Shown one piece after another: positions 1 through 10,336 of a stretch of 64,000 nt of DNA; the first letter of the stretch is position 1; every line of letters begins with the position of its first letter. This DNA comes from Rebecca billardiae RCC1528 (taxonomy: Eukaryota > Haptophyta): NCBI GenBank assembly GCA_965240325.2, contig OZ251222.1:5022001-5086000 (forward strand), written 5' to 3'. The position numbers were made by a program, and so were the translations under genes. The notes beneath the pieces are model-generated. The model made no database searches and was not told the DNA's origin. It was given only the letters and a program-made list of their open reading frames with translations.

Positions 1-114
1 ACCGAGCCCACGTGCGGCGCGGGCTGCTTCTTTGCCAACCACTTTGACCGCCAGTACTGCGGCAAGTGCGGGCTCACCTTCATGTACAAGGGCGACGAGA
101 AGGCGGCCAAGTAG
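1..114 (+). CDS. RPS27A: Ubiquitin-40S ribosomal protein S27a (eS31), C-terminal end (5' part outside window)
   Basis: The first 37 codons run open from the window edge to a TAG stop at 112-114. The peptide carries the end of the eS31 C4 zinc ribbon: a CGAGCFF stretch, the near-invariant [13 protein letters not shown] block and a short lysine-rich tail (GDEKAAK). In this family the protein is made as a fusion to ubiquitin; eS31 sits in the beak of the small ribosomal subunit. Only the second Cys pair and the tail are visible, so the ubiquitin moiety and any introns cannot be judged. The family match is strong despite the short length. Confidence 0.9.
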   Translation, partial: TEPTCGAGCFFANHFDRQYCGKCGLTFMYKGDEKAAK

Positions 115-661
115 GCGCGCCGTCGGCCGCGTCGCTGCAGCCGGCGGGCGACCTCGGCGCATCCTGCGGCGCCCGAGGTTGGGGCTGCGAATGCCCGACT
201 CGCTGGCCAGTCGGAGACTCGCGCCGATTCAGTGTCCGATTCGGCGTCGTCATCAGTCCGGCTATCCGCGGTGGCCGCGCATTAGCCGCGCGTGCGGCCC
301 GGAGACGCGCAGTGCTGTCGGTTTGAACTCGGTTGGCAGTGCTGCGATAGTACTGCAGCATTGACAGGGCCCTCTTTCTGTCCGTGCTCCAGCCGACGCA
401 GATTCATGAGCAAGCATGTTATTAATAATATTAATATTTAAAAAGTAGTCAGTTTTAAAGTGATCGGAATACAGACTATATAAATTATATAATATAAGAT
501 CGACGACGATGTGGCCCATATGCGTCGTATCCGTGGCTGTGAGTGGCTGCCGTCACCTCGGAACGCGGCGCGGGAACGGGCTGAATGAAAATAAAACTCG
601 CGCGCTCGTCGTGCGCGATTTGTTTTTTTTAAATACAAATGCAAAACCGCGCGTCGTGGGC
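115..661. other. Intergenic region between convergent genes
   Basis: This is the 3' side of both the eS31 gene and the SDR gene. It contains a conspicuously AT-rich patch (about 417-505) with AATAATATTAATATT-type sequence and a T8 tract near 626. These could serve as 3' UTR or polyadenylation sequence for the convergent genes. No coding signal is seen. Confidence 0.5.
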
Positions 662-1492
662 TCAGTGCCAGTGCGCGCTGCTGAAGAGCTCGAGCCGCTT
701 GAGCAGCACGCCGGCCGGCGCGTCGACGACGTGCTCGACCGCGTCGGCCACGTCGTCCACGCTGAGGAACGAGGCGCGCACGTCCGCCGAGGCGCCCGCG
801 CGCTCTTGCAGCGGCGTGTCCACCCCGCCCGGGTGGATGCTCGTCACGCCGATGCCGTGCGCGCGCAGCTCGTTGCCGAGGCAGTCCGCGTACCCGGAGA
901 GGCCGTGCTTGCTCGCCGCGTACACGCTCTCGCCGCCGATCGTCCAGGTGGGCAGCCCCGCGACCGAGTTGATGAAGACGAGCCTGCCGGCGCGGGCCTC
1001 GAGCATGCGCGGCAGCACCGCCTTGGTCAGGTACATCGCGCCCTTCAGGTTCACGTCGATCAGCCTGTCCACCTCCGCCACGTCGAACTCGGCGAACGGC
1101 TTGCGCGCGTACAGCGCCGCGCTGTGCACGAGCGCGCACGGGCAGAGCGGCCCGGCGGGCGCGGCGTCGAGCGCGGCGAGCACGCCGGCCGAGAGCGCGT
1201 CCCAGTGCGCGATGTCGCACGCGACGGGCAACACCGTGCCGCCGCCGCCGTGCGCCGCGACGTCCGCGGCGAGGCTGTCGAGGCGCGCGCGCGTGCGCGC
1301 GATCGCGACGACGGTCCAGCCGCGCCGCGCAAAGCGCTCAGCGACGCGGCGGCCGACGCCCTCGCTCGCGCCGCTCACGACGACGGTCGGGCGCGGGGCG
1401 GCCGGGCTGCTCGTCGCGCCGCCCGGCGCGAGCAGCGGGCCGAACACCAGCACGAACCGCGCGATCGTCGCTGACGATGCGGCCGCCGCCAT
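662..1492 (-). CDS. Short-chain dehydrogenase/reductase (classical SDR), N-terminally anchored
   Basis: 276-residue NAD(P)-dependent oxidoreductase with a Rossmann fold. Visible SDR landmarks are the cofactor loop SGASEGVG (about residues 40-47, a TGxxxGxG variant), HSAAL (123-127) in place of NNAG, Asn148 in the VNLKG helix, the catalytic Ser in INSVAG (176), and the YAASK pair Tyr191/Lys195. A hydrophobic stretch at residues 10-24 suggests a signal anchor, as in ER/lipid-droplet SDRs. The first in-frame ATG is used; an upstream GTG extension is unlikely in a eukaryote. The substrate cannot be inferred. No intron is needed. Confidence 0.85.
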   Translation of the reverse strand: MAAAASSATIARFVLVFGPLLAPGGATSSPAAPRPTVVVSGASEGVGRRVAERFARRGWTVVAIARTRARLDSLAADVAAHGGGGTVLPVACDIAHWDALSAGVLAALDAAPAGPLCPCALVHSAALYARKPFAEFDVAEVDRLIDVNLKGAMYLTKAVLPRMLEARAGRLVFINSVAGLPTWTIGGESVYAASKHGLSGYADCLGNELRAHGIGVTSIHPGGVDTPLQERAGASADVRASFLSVDDVADAVEHVVDAPAGVLLKRLELFSSAHWH

Positions 1493-1708
1493 CGCCCATC
1501 CTTGTGGATCACCAGACACCAGCCGGTGAAATTGTGAAAATCAATCCGGGCCGGCGCTGCGGCGTCCGTTTATATTCGTTCGGACTTTCGGGGATGGACG
1601 GACGCACGGCGGTGCCAGTCACTGCCTACTGGTCGCCCTCTCTCCCGATGGCAGCAAGCGTCAGTCGGCTGGCGTTGCCGCGGCCACAGTGCCCGACGCT
1701 CGATCGCG

Positions 1709-4547
1709 TCACGAGAGCGCGTCGTCCGCGTCGGCCGGCGTGGCGAGCGTGGAGCTGAAGCGGTGCAGCGCGGCGCGCATCTCGTGGAAGAGCTGCACGC
1801 GGCTGGCGAGCACCTCGTCCAGGTGCAGCGCGTACTCCGCCGCGTCGGCGAGGCAGGCGGAGTGCTCCTCGAGCAGCGCCATCTCCTGCGCCCACGCGTC
1901 CGGGTCGTAGGCCACGCGCAGCACCTCGGTCAGCACCGAGAGGGCGCGCGCGTGCTTGCCCCTGCGCGCGGCACCAGCGGCGCGGGCGCGGGGCGGGGCG
2001 CGCGCGCGGTGAGCGCGGGGCGCGGGGCTGCGCGCGCGGCGCGAGGTGCGCGCGCACTTCTCCGCCAGCTCGGCCGCGCCCGCCTCGGCCGCGCGCCGCG
2101 CCGCGGCCACGCGCGCCTCGGCCGCGAGCTGCGCGCCCGGACTGCCGTCCGCGGCCGGGCTGGGCGCCGCGGCCGGCGCGTCCGGCGCGGGCATCGGCGC
2201 GGCGCCCGCTGGCGCGGCGGCCGGCTCGTCGGCGTCGCCGCTGCCCGGCCCGCCGGCTCGGACGGGCGTCGGCGGCGCGGCGGCCGAGTCGGCGTCCGCG
2301 TCCGCGCCCGCGCCCGCGCCCGCCGCCGGCTCGGCGCCGCCCGCGCGCGCGGCAGCCAGCACGGCGGTCGTGGCCGTGTGCGTGTGCGCCACCTCGCCGT
2401 GCGCGCGCGCCTCCGCGCCCGCCGCCTCCGCCGGCGCCGCGCGCGGCGGCCGCGGCAGCCCGTCGGCGGACGCGCGCGCGCGCGCGCCGCGCGCGGGTGC
2501 GCCGCCCTCCGCGCCACCGCGCGCCGGCTGCAGCGCCGACTGCGAGCGCGCGGCCGGCGCGGTCGGCGGGCGCGCGCGCTGCGCGCGCGCGCTGGCGCGG
2601 CCGCCGAGCACGGCCGAGCCGTGCAGCGCGCCGCCCGAGCTCGGCGCGGCCGAGCTCTGCAGCTCGCGCGCGGAGAGCGCGCGCGGCGTGCGCGCGCCGC
2701 CGGGCGCGTGCCGCGGCGAGGGCGCGCGCGGCGACGCGGCGCGGCCGCCGAGCCGCGCGCCGCCCGCGCCGCGCGCCGCCCTGCCGCGGGCGGCGGCGGC
2801 CGCGGCGGCCGCGGCCGGCGGCGCCGGCGCGTCGCCCCCCGCGCCGCCGGCCGAGGCGGCGGGCGCGCCCCGCAGCCGCGTGGCGTAGCGCAGCGTGTTG
2901 AGCGTGTGCTCGACGTTGGCGGAGGCGGGCGAGATGTTTGCGATCATCACGCAGCGCGCGCCCTGCGCGGTGAAGGCGGCGCGCAGCACCTGCGTCAGCT
3001 TGGAGCCGCGGAAGGGCGTGTGGCCCTGGCCCGCGCCGAGCGCGCGGATGCACTCCTTCAGGCAGAGCAGCGACTTGTTGATCTCCGCGCCCTCCGTCCG
3101 CGTCGAGCGCGAGCCCTCCGCCGAGTCCGCCGCGCGCTCGCTGCCCGCCAGGTCGACCATGCAGAAGCGGCCGTACGCGGCGCCCGTCTCCGCCAGCCTG
3201 AGCGTGAGCTGCAGCACGGCGTGCGAGCGCGAGGAGTGCTCGTTGGCCGAGGTGGTGCCCACGCGGCGCATCTCGTTCGCCGCGGAGGTGAGCTCGAGCA
3301 GCTGCGCCAGCGAGGCGGGCACGAGCTCCTCGAGGCCGCGCACCACCACCTCCCCCTCGGCGCTCTCCAGCACGCGGCACTGCTGCCGCCTGTGCAGCAG
3401 GTCGTGCACGGCGCCGCAGTACACCTCGTAGAAGGAGACGCCCAGGTAGAGGCACACGCCCGAGGCGCGCAGCACCTCGAGCTGCGCGAAGCAGTCGCGC
3501 GCCGCCAGGTGGAAGAGCCCGAGCTCGTCGGGCGCCGCGCCCTCTCCCTGCGCCTCGGACCCGAGCGCGTCGGCCGCGCGCGCGGCGCTGGCCACCGCCT
3601 CCCGCGCGCCGTCTGCGGCCTTGTGCCCGAGCATCGTGTGCGTCTTGCCTGCGCGCGCGCGCACAGCAAAGGGGGGGGAGGGCACGTGCGCGCGGTTGCG
3701 GCGCGTGTCACGCACGCCTGCCCGCCTGCCGCGCGCTCCGCCGCCGCGTGCCCGCGGTGGTGTGCGCGCGCGGCTCACCCGAGCCCGTCTGCCCGTACGC
3801 AAAGCAGGTGGCGCTGCAGCCGTCGAACATGGCGCACACCAGCGGGCCCGCGGTGCGGCGGTACACGGCGGCGGTGGAGGCTCCGTCGGCGTACACCTCG
3901 TCCACGTCGAACGCGTGCGACTCCATGTCCTTGGACAGGTCGACGCGCAGCCTCGGCTCGTGCACGACGATCTGGGCGCCGCCAGGCGCGCAGCTGACGA
4001 CGTCGTACTCGGCCGCCTCGGACGGGAGGAGGGGGCGCTTGCGCACGACGACGCGGATGCGCTGCGCCGTGCCGGGCGGCTCGGCCGCGCCCTCGCCGCG
4101 CGGCTCCCGCGCCATCGCCGCGCGGTACTGCTCGATCATCCGCTGGAACTCGAAGGTGCCGTCGTCGTCCGCGCGCGCGCGCCGCTGCTCCTCCACCGCG
4201 CTGCGCCGCGCCTCGCGGCGCAGGCGCATGCGCTCGACCTCGAGCACGCACTGCGAGGGCGAGGCGCTCGGCGCGACGCCCCGCGCCGGCGCGCCGCGCG
4301 CCGCGCCCTCGGCCGCGGCCGCGTTCTCCTTGCCGCCCTGCAACGGCGCGCCGCCGCCCGCCGCGCGCGCGCGAACGCCGCGCGCGCCGCCCGCCCGCTT
4401 CGGGGCCGCGGCCGCGGCGGCGTGCGGCTCGCCCCGGCCGCGCGGCGAGTCCGGCGCCTTCCCGCCGTTGCGCGAGTCGAGCCGCTGGCGCAGCTCCGCC
4501 GGCAGCGCGCTCGCGAGCGTCGGCGGCGAGCGCGGCGCGCTGGCCAT
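1709..4547 (-). CDS. Kinesin-13-type microtubule depolymerase (three exons)
   Basis: Exons 4547-3779, 3648-2058 and 1961-1709 join to 870 codons. Intron 1 (3649-3778) interrupts the P-loop: GQTGSG is in exon 1 and KTHTM in exon 2. Intron 2 (1962-2057, 96 bp, in frame) has a GTGCGC donor. The internal motor domain spans about residues 155-516: VVVRKRPL, the P-loop, NEHSSRSHA (switch I), DLAGSER (switch II), EINKSLLCLKECIRAL, HTPFRGSKLTQVLR and NTLRYA. A basic/coiled neck (LEVERMRLRREARRS) precedes the motor. A long Ala/Pro-rich linker and a C-terminal helical segment (YDPDAWAQEMALLEEH) follow, as in the MCAK/KIF2 C-terminus. Family members remove tubulin from microtubule ends in spindle and flagella. 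Subfamily assignment is strong but rests on reading alone. Confidence 0.88.
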
Positions 4548-5150
4548 CGTGCGCGGCGCGTTTTCAAAGCAGCGCGCCGCGGCCCGCGCAGGCTGGGCAA
4601 CGGGCGGTGGTGCGGCCCGGTGCGTTGGTGGAGTCCGGTGGCGGTGCGCGCGCGTGGTGGCGGCCGGCTGCCGGCTGGGCGCAGCAGTCCTGGACCCAGC
4701 CGCAGGGCCAGGACAGTGCCAGTGGCCCAGGTCCATCGTCACTCGGCCATGTACGACTGTACGTGACTGTCTCGACAGCACTACTCTTAGGAGTCTGACT
4801 CGTCCCGCGAATAATGGCAGCAATCGCTCCGAATGACTGCACGGTCCAGTGCAGCAGCAGGTCAGGCGGCGCGGCCGTTCTGCGGCCAGGCTCAACGGTG
4901 TGACAGTAGTCGGATCGGTCCGCTGAGACACGCTCGCGCGCAGAGCCGGCACGCTACTGTACGGGGATTGGGAACGGGCGCGTGGCCGGTCCCGACTGGC
5001 CCGGTCTGCCGGTCACGGTGGCGGCTGCTTGCGCCGCCCGGCCCCGTGGGCGCCGGCGGCGGCCGACCGCACGGCCTGACATCTGGCAGGCGCGGGGGCG
5101 GGCGAGGGCGACCCCACGTGCGCGGGGCGCGCGCACCGCGCGCGCAGCCC
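4548..5150. other. Intergenic region, no gene seen
   Basis: This lies between the kinesin start and the 3' end of the next minus-strand gene, so it should hold the kinesin promoter and 5' UTR. The sequence is GC-rich with no clear TATA element, repeat or coding pattern. Confidence 0.4.
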
Positions 5151-6236
5151 TCAGCCGCCCCCCGCGGCCGGGCCGGGCGGGCGCGGCCCGTCCGGCGCCG
5201 CGCGTGCTGCGCCGCGCCACGCCGCCCAGCGGCGCGGCGCCGGCTCGCCCTCGAGCCGGCGCGGGGCGTGGCGCCAGCCGGGCAGCTCGGCGTCGACGAA
5301 GCGGCGCAGCGTGCGCGGCAGCGCGCGCCAGCGCCGCAGCCGCACGCAGCGCAGGCTGAGCAGGCACGGCCCCGCGCGCGCGCCGCCCGCCCAGTGCGGC
5401 GCGGGCCCCAGCTTGGTGCACGTGCCCAGCACGCGCCCGCGCGCGCGCCAGTACGCGTACCGCTCGAGCTCGCGCAGCGCGGGCGCGGCGGCGGCGCGCG
5501 CGCCGGCGTTGCCGCCCGTGCTGAACGTGAGGCCGAGCGGCGCGCGCACGTTCAGCGCCACCGCCGGCTCGGCGCGCTCGGCGGCGGGCTCGGCGGGCGG
5601 CGCGTGCAGCGCGGGCGAGAGCAGCAGCACGCGGCCGTGCGGCGTGCGCGCGCGGCCGCCGTGCGCGCACGTGGCCTCGAGCGCGGGCGCGCGCGCGTGG
5701 GCGCGCGCGCGCACGCGCAGCGCCGCGCCCGGCGCGCCGCCGTCCAGCGCCGCCGTCACGCGCAGCGCGGGCTGCGCGGAGACGGCGAGGCCGACGCCGT
5801 CGCGCCGCACGAGCACCTCGCCGCTCGCCGGGTCGCGGAAGACGCTGAGCTTGCGGCAGAGCACGGCCATGGCGGTGGCGTTGGAGTGGCGCGCGTCGTC
5901 GCGGCACACCTCCAGCGCCTCCGCCGCGGCGAGCACGCGCCCCGTCCGCAGCGAGACGAGCTCGCCCTCGCCGTACCAGTAGCTGGTGCCGACGCGCGCC
6001 GCGCGCAGCGCGCGCAGCTCGCGCAGCTCGTCGCGCCGCCAGGCCGCGGCGCGGCGCGGCGCGGCGAGGAGGAGCACGCCGATCATCGCGCCCGCCCGCG
6101 CCGCGCCGCCGCCGCCGGCCGCCCGCGCGGTCGCCGCCGCCGTCATCGGTGCGGACTCGTCGTCGTGCCACGAGTCGCGAAGGTGGAGGTTCGACCGGCC
6201 GTTTTTCGTGGGTCCGGACAAGAATCCATTATCCAT
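5151..6236 (-). CDS. DUF1838-like protein with possible N-terminal targeting sequence
   Basis: 361 codons from ATG 6236; a second in-frame ATG at 6146 would give 331 residues beginning MTAAATARAA, with a hydrophobic MIGVLLLAAP segment soon after, resembling a targeting peptide. The body carries GTSYWYGEGEL and CRKLSVFRDPASGEVL blocks, and a C-terminal half with YAYWRARGRVLGTC and LPRTLRRFVDAELPGW. The combination of an aromatic YWY-x-G strand, the FRDP-x-TGE-like block and the late LP-x-x-L-x-x-FV helix recalls the DUF1838 family of bacteria and algae, whose biochemical role is unknown. Codon use is strongly GC3, supporting a real gene. Family assignment is tentative. Confidence 0.6.
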   Translation of the reverse strand: MDNGFLSGPTKNGRSNLHLRDSWHDDESAPMTAAATARAAGGGGAARAGAMIGVLLLAAPRRAAAWRRDELRELRALRAARVGTSYWYGEGELVSLRTGRVLAAAEALEVCRDDARHSNATAMAVLCRKLSVFRDPASGEVLVRRDGVGLAVSAQPALRVTAALDGGAPGAALRVRARAHARAPALEATCAHGGRARTPHGRVLLLSPALHAPPAEPAAERAEPAVALNVRAPLGLTFSTGGNAGARAAAAPALRELERYAYWRARGRVLGTCTKLGPAPHWAGGARAGPCLLSLRCVRLRRWRALPRTLRRFVDAELPGWRHAPRRLEGEPAPRRWAAWRGAARAAPDGPRPPGPAAGGG

Positions 6237-6378
6237 CTCTCAGCTGCTGGGCTTTGAGCCAGCTTCAGCGCGGTGGAACGCTGGAGCGACCGGTGCCGTG
6301 CAGGAGGCGGCAGCGCGGGCCGGGCGATCGATCCCGGCGCCCGCCGCGTCAGATGCGAGTGGCGCGGCGACTGAGCCC
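6237..6378. promoter_or_regulatory. Divergent intergenic region, probable shared promoter
   Basis: Only 142 bp separate the starts of the minus-strand DUF1838-like gene and the plus-strand gene at 6379. Both promoters must lie here or within the 5' ends of the genes. No recognisable element is seen. Confidence 0.35.
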
Positions 6379-6855
6379 ATGGAGCCGAAGTACGAGGGCC
6401 TGGACATCCGCCCGCTCTGCATCAGCGAGCCGTCCACGAAGGACGTGAAGCTGGTGCGGCTGTGCGGCGTGAAGGCGCTCGCCGCATCGACCGCGTCCGC
6501 TGAGATTGTCGCCGTGTCCGGCATCCGCGCGCTCTCGGCCAACACCGCCGCGCCGTTCGTCGTCGAGGCGGTGGGGCTCGACGTGTTCAATGCGTACGTC
6601 GTCTCGCCCCTCCCGCTCCTGCTCACCGGCATCGAGGTCGGCAACCTGTACGCGGGCGCGCCCTCGCTCGCCGCGCTCAGCGGAGGCGTGTTCCTCTCGT
6701 CGCTGATCGCCTCGCCGGTCGGCGCGAGCGCGACGGGGGTGACGGGGTACAACCTCGAGGTGGGCAGCCCCGACGGGGCGTGGGTCGTCGGCCTCGAGGC
6801 CGCGCCGTCGTACGTCGTGGGCGGCAGCGCAGGCCATGGCGGTAGCGGGCACTGA
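6379..6855 (+). CDS. Hypothetical protein, 158 aa
   Basis: ATG 6379 opens a frame with nearly uniform G/C third positions, the signature of host genes here. The product starts MEPKYEGLDIRPLCISEP and then alternates short hydrophobic strands with Ala/Ser/Gly turns (VKLVRLCGVKAL, EIVAVSGIRAL, FVVEAVGLDV, LLLTGIEVGNLY, VFLSSLIASPVG, SYVVGG), suggesting an all-beta, perhaps repetitive fold. No signal peptide or clear membrane segment is seen. I do not recognise the family. The last few Gly/His residues could be read-through into an intron or UTR. Confidence 0.5.
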   Translation: MEPKYEGLDIRPLCISEPSTKDVKLVRLCGVKALAASTASAEIVAVSGIRALSANTAAPFVVEAVGLDVFNAYVVSPLPLLLTGIEVGNLYAGAPSLAALSGGVFLSSLIASPVGASATGVTGYNLEVGSPDGAWVVGLEAAPSYVVGGSAGHGGSGH

Positions 6856-8003
6856 CGTCTGCCGTGCGCCACCGCGGCGGCGGCCCGTGACCTCCGTGTC
6901 CTGGTGGAAGACGGGCAGTGCTTGGCGCACGGTCCGCCCCAGCGCGGTGGCCCACCGTCGAGCACCGCCACCCGCCACCGCGCGGCGCCGTGCAGCGGAG
7001 GCCCGGCGGCGGGGCGGGGGGCCGGCAGCCGAGCACGGCCGTCACCGCGGGGCGGCCGCGGCGCCGGCGGGCGCGGCGCCGTCCGGCCTTATTGCCCTTG
7101 GAGGCTTGCTGCAGTTATACCACTGCGGGTCGCCTTAGGACCCGTTTATATCCCGCGACCGGAGTCCGAGTATAAGCTTGTTGGAGGGGTCGCGCGAACC
7201 GATTTAGCTCATCATCAGTCATCGTTTCGATTCGGGCTCATCAATTCATGAGACATTCTGAATCAACCCCTCCGCCAACATAACCGTAGTAAGTAGTCTC
7301 CTGTTGGACACCCATCGAGGGGCTGTAGTCCTGTCGTCCGCCAGTGATTGTATTCACACTGGTGCTGCATGCGGCCGCGTTTTGGTGAGCCTGTTAAACA
7401 TCCAGACCACTCTATCTCTACTGCTGCAAGATGCCAGTCATCGTCTGCCATACCGGATCAACTAGTCATGGACAGCGCAGCAGTCGTCCATGATCCTCAT
7501 CCCACCTCGTGGGCGAGCGCGTGCCTCCGGGAACCCAAACAACCTGAGTACATCCCATCCCACAAGGACGTCGCGCGCGTGACGGGCTGTCTGGGCTCTC
7601 CGCCGCCGTGCGCTGGCAAGGGGTGCACACTAGTGCGGAAAGACTGTGGCGTGAACGGTCGCGCGCGGCGTGGCGACGAACGGGACCGCGCGATCGCACA
7701 CAGCCGCGCGGATGGCAAACGGCATGCCACAGCGCCGCTGCCGCCGCCCAAGCGAGGTCGCGAGCGACTGCCCTTCGGATCGCGAGCCAGCGGCCCCGCG
7801 CCCCTCCCGCCGCCGGGGGCGAACTGACCGGCTCACCGCCGTGGGCCCGTGGCGCGACTTTCTGTTTCCGAAAGTTTTGTCGACGCTAACCTGTGGCTTA
7901 TCTCCTAAACCCCTGGACGGGTAAATCCAGGTCCCCCCCCCCCCCCCCCCCCCGGCCCACCGCCAAGTGGGTTGTAGGTACATACTCCCCCCCTCCCCCC
8001 CCT
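6856..8003. other. Non-genic stretch with a C21 homopolymer
   Basis: No convincing gene. GC falls below that of the neighbouring genes from about 7130 onward. A run of 21 C lies at 7933-7953, followed by further C-rich sequence to 8003. Confidence 0.4.
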
Positions 8004-8066
8004 CCCGCGCGGAGCGCGGGAGGGGCCCTCCGCGCGGAGCGCGGGAAATCCCGCGCGGAGCGCGGG
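8004..8066. repeat. Three consecutive GGA-loop hairpins
   Basis: The string CCCGCGCGGAGCGCGGG, a perfect 7-bp stem closing a GGA loop, occurs at about 8004-8020. It recurs at about 8030-8045 (first base pair lost) and at about 8049-8066, with short spacers, followed by a T6 run. The regular spacing suggests a small structured repeat rather than chance. Confidence 0.6.
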
Positions 8067-8429
8067 ACGATTTTTTGGGAGATGCGTCCGCCACCGCCGA
8101 TGAGAACAACGGTCGACGAAAATCCGAGACCGAAGAGTAAGACCGCGGACGTCCGCGGTTGTGCTCAAGGCAGGTGTCAGTGACGCCACGGTCAGTGACA
8201 GCGCCGCCGCAGATGTATAGTAGACATGCAGTTCAGACCTGTCTGCGCGCACGCCGCACGCGCCCGGCTGCGCGCCACTGACGACGTCCGCTCCTAGTCC
8301 TGTCAGAGCCTGCGTGCGGTGCCGTCATATGTTGGCACCATTCAGACCATTTATGACTCGGTCGAGAGACAGACAATCACTGGCAGCAATAATAACTATA
8401 GAGAATATCATTATATAAAAATAAGCAGA

Positions 8430-9500
8430 CGGTCTGTCACGTGAAGAAACTGGGACTTCCTATCTGCGGATCTGGCCAAGAAACTGAGACTACGAGCCCC
8501 TGCTGACTGCCGCTGCCGGGCCGCCTGCGTCGGCGCCCTGGCGGCCGGCCCGCAGCCGCTCGGGCTGCGCGCGGTGCGGAGCGCGCCTAGCCTGGACTCC
8601 TAGGCACGTCATCAGCGCGCGCTGTTCTCGACCCGACTGGCGACTCTGGCTACAGGCAATTGCGGGCACGCAATAAGGAGCTGTCACGTTAAGAAACTGG
8701 GGCTTGCTATCTGCGGATCTGGCCTAGAAACTGAGACTAGCGATTGGCTGGTTCGCTATACGCATAGTCACACTAAGAAACCGGGACTACGTCGTCGCGG
8801 CTGACGAGTGGTCCGCCGAGGCACAGTCGGCCAGTGGGACGCGGCGCGCGGCCCGACTACGAGTACAGGCCGCCACGCGTCCCGACTTCTCCTGATGATG
8901 ACTGACTCCTGGCCAGTGCACCGCAGCATCCATGCGACATCATGCCAGATTTGCTCCAAAATGATGGCCCGCCATTTTTTTCTTCGGCCTCGCCGGCCGG
9001 GCCTAAAGACTCAGCGGGGGCTCTGCCCCCCTGCGCCCCCCGCGCCTGCGCGGCGGGCGGACCTAGCTAAGAAACTGAGACTCCGTAGGGGCTCGGGCTA
9101 CCGCCGCGGCTAAGAAACCGAGACTAGCAGTGAGATCTCTGACTTCTTATTGCCAGCGATTGCCTGTATAGTGCGCCGGCACCATGCAAAAGCATGCCAG
9201 ATTTGCTCCAAAATGGCCCAAAAGTTTCTCCGGCCTCGCCGGCCGGGCCTAAAGGTCTACTCAGCAGGGGGCTCTGCCCCCCTGCACCTGCGCGGCGGGC
9301 GGACCTACTTATACGGGAAATGAGACTCCGCCGCCTAGGCGCTAGGGCTACCGAACTGCTAACTGCTAAGACGAAACCGAGACTAGCCGTTGGATCTCTG
9401 ACGAATTCTTACGCCAGCAGTTTTATATATCCCATGGCCCAAATCCAGCCAAAGAGTAGGCCCAAAACAAACCTTCGCCTTGGGCCTGTGAGGCTCTGGT
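8430..9500 (+). repeat. Dispersed repeat cluster A (AAGAAACTGAGACTA family), left copy
   Basis: Several related modules recur. One is AAGAAACYGRGACT (near 8441, 8475, 8690, 8734, 8794, 9066, 9110, 9370). Another is the phrase TATCTGCGGATCTGGCC (near 8460 and 8710). A third is a longer module from CATGCCAGATTTGCTCC through GGCCTCGCCGGCCGGGCC and a GGGGGCTCTGCCCCC hairpin to GGCGGGCGGACCTA (about 8941-9065 and again 9194-9306). The block ends with a segment containing AAACCTTCGCCTTGGGCC. Related blocks reappear in the same orientation at 18160-18975. No protein is evident, so this looks like a non-autonomous or decayed element family. Confidence 0.6.
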
Positions 9501-9935
9501 TGAGGGCTCCGCTGCGTTTTTTGTCGGGCCTGGGCCGCAACCCGCGAACAATTCACGCTTTTTTTCGCGATGCCCGCGGTTCTGCCTTCCCATTGGTCGG
9601 TCGATGGATCATCTCAACTTCTCCCGGGACAAAGTGAGACATATTATCTCAATAGCATCTTTATGAATCTTTGGAATCAAAGTTGAAAGAGCCAATCGTC
9701 ATCCCGAAAGGCACGATGATGCCGATTCGGCCTAGCTGCAATCTTGTTAGCATCTCGGCCACTGTTCGCTGGATTTGTGCGGGTTTCTCAGCGGTCGAAG
9801 GGGTCTCAAGCAAAGTTGAAGGCTTGCGGGAGCGGAAAACTAGGAGACCGCGGCGAAGTGGCGACAGCTTGCGAAGGGCGTCCACGATGGGCCATACGGC
9901 TTACTGTGCAAGGCAACTCGTGCGGGATCGGGCGC
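9501..9935. other. Unassigned sequence left of the kinase fragment
   Basis: A moderate-GC stretch with no convincing gene. A minus-strand frame (about 9885-9661) ends with protein-like text (LGRIGIIVPFGMTIGSFN) but matches nothing I recognise. Confidence 0.3.
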
Positions 9936-10336
9936 GTACGGCGACGTTTGCATGGTCGTCAATGCGCAGGGTGGGCGGCCTGCGGTGAAACTCACACGAC
10001 GCCCGACCGCTGGCAACCACACCGCCGTCAGGCCGAGCTTGGCCGCACCCCGCGTGCGGCGTGGACCGGCCGCCGAGTGGCTTGCGGCCCGCTCAGCACG
10101 TACGTCGTCTCACGCATCGGGCCGAAGCAGAAGCGGCGGTACATGAAGCTGGCAGACTCGGTCATGGAGTGCTTGTCGGTGCCGTCGAACGTCCACCCAC
10201 CGACGTCCGTGCCGATGCCAAACTCCTTCTGCTGGCATCCGAGGCACTCGATGATCACGCCCTTCGCCTTCGGCTTGTGGAGGCGTCCACGGCGTACCCG
10301 TATTGATTGGGACAGGCGATGCGCGAGGACAGCTGA
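9936..10336 (+). pseudogene. Protein kinase N-lobe fragment, interrupted
   Basis: Plus-strand translation from about 9930 gives GSGAYGDVCMVVNAQGG followed by AVKLTRR. This is a good glycine-rich loop (GxGxxGxV) plus the AVK lysine of kinase subdomains I-II. No downstream catalytic loop (HRD) or DFG motif follows in frame. A related copy lies in opposite orientation at 16840-17100, with the same VVDTQGG...VKLTRR and STAYQY text. Between the homologous parts, a minus-strand frame (about 10290-10085) reads protein-like (VIIECLGCQQKEFGIGTDVG) and may be inserted sequence. It is most likely a truncated host or viral kinase gene. Confidence 0.5.
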
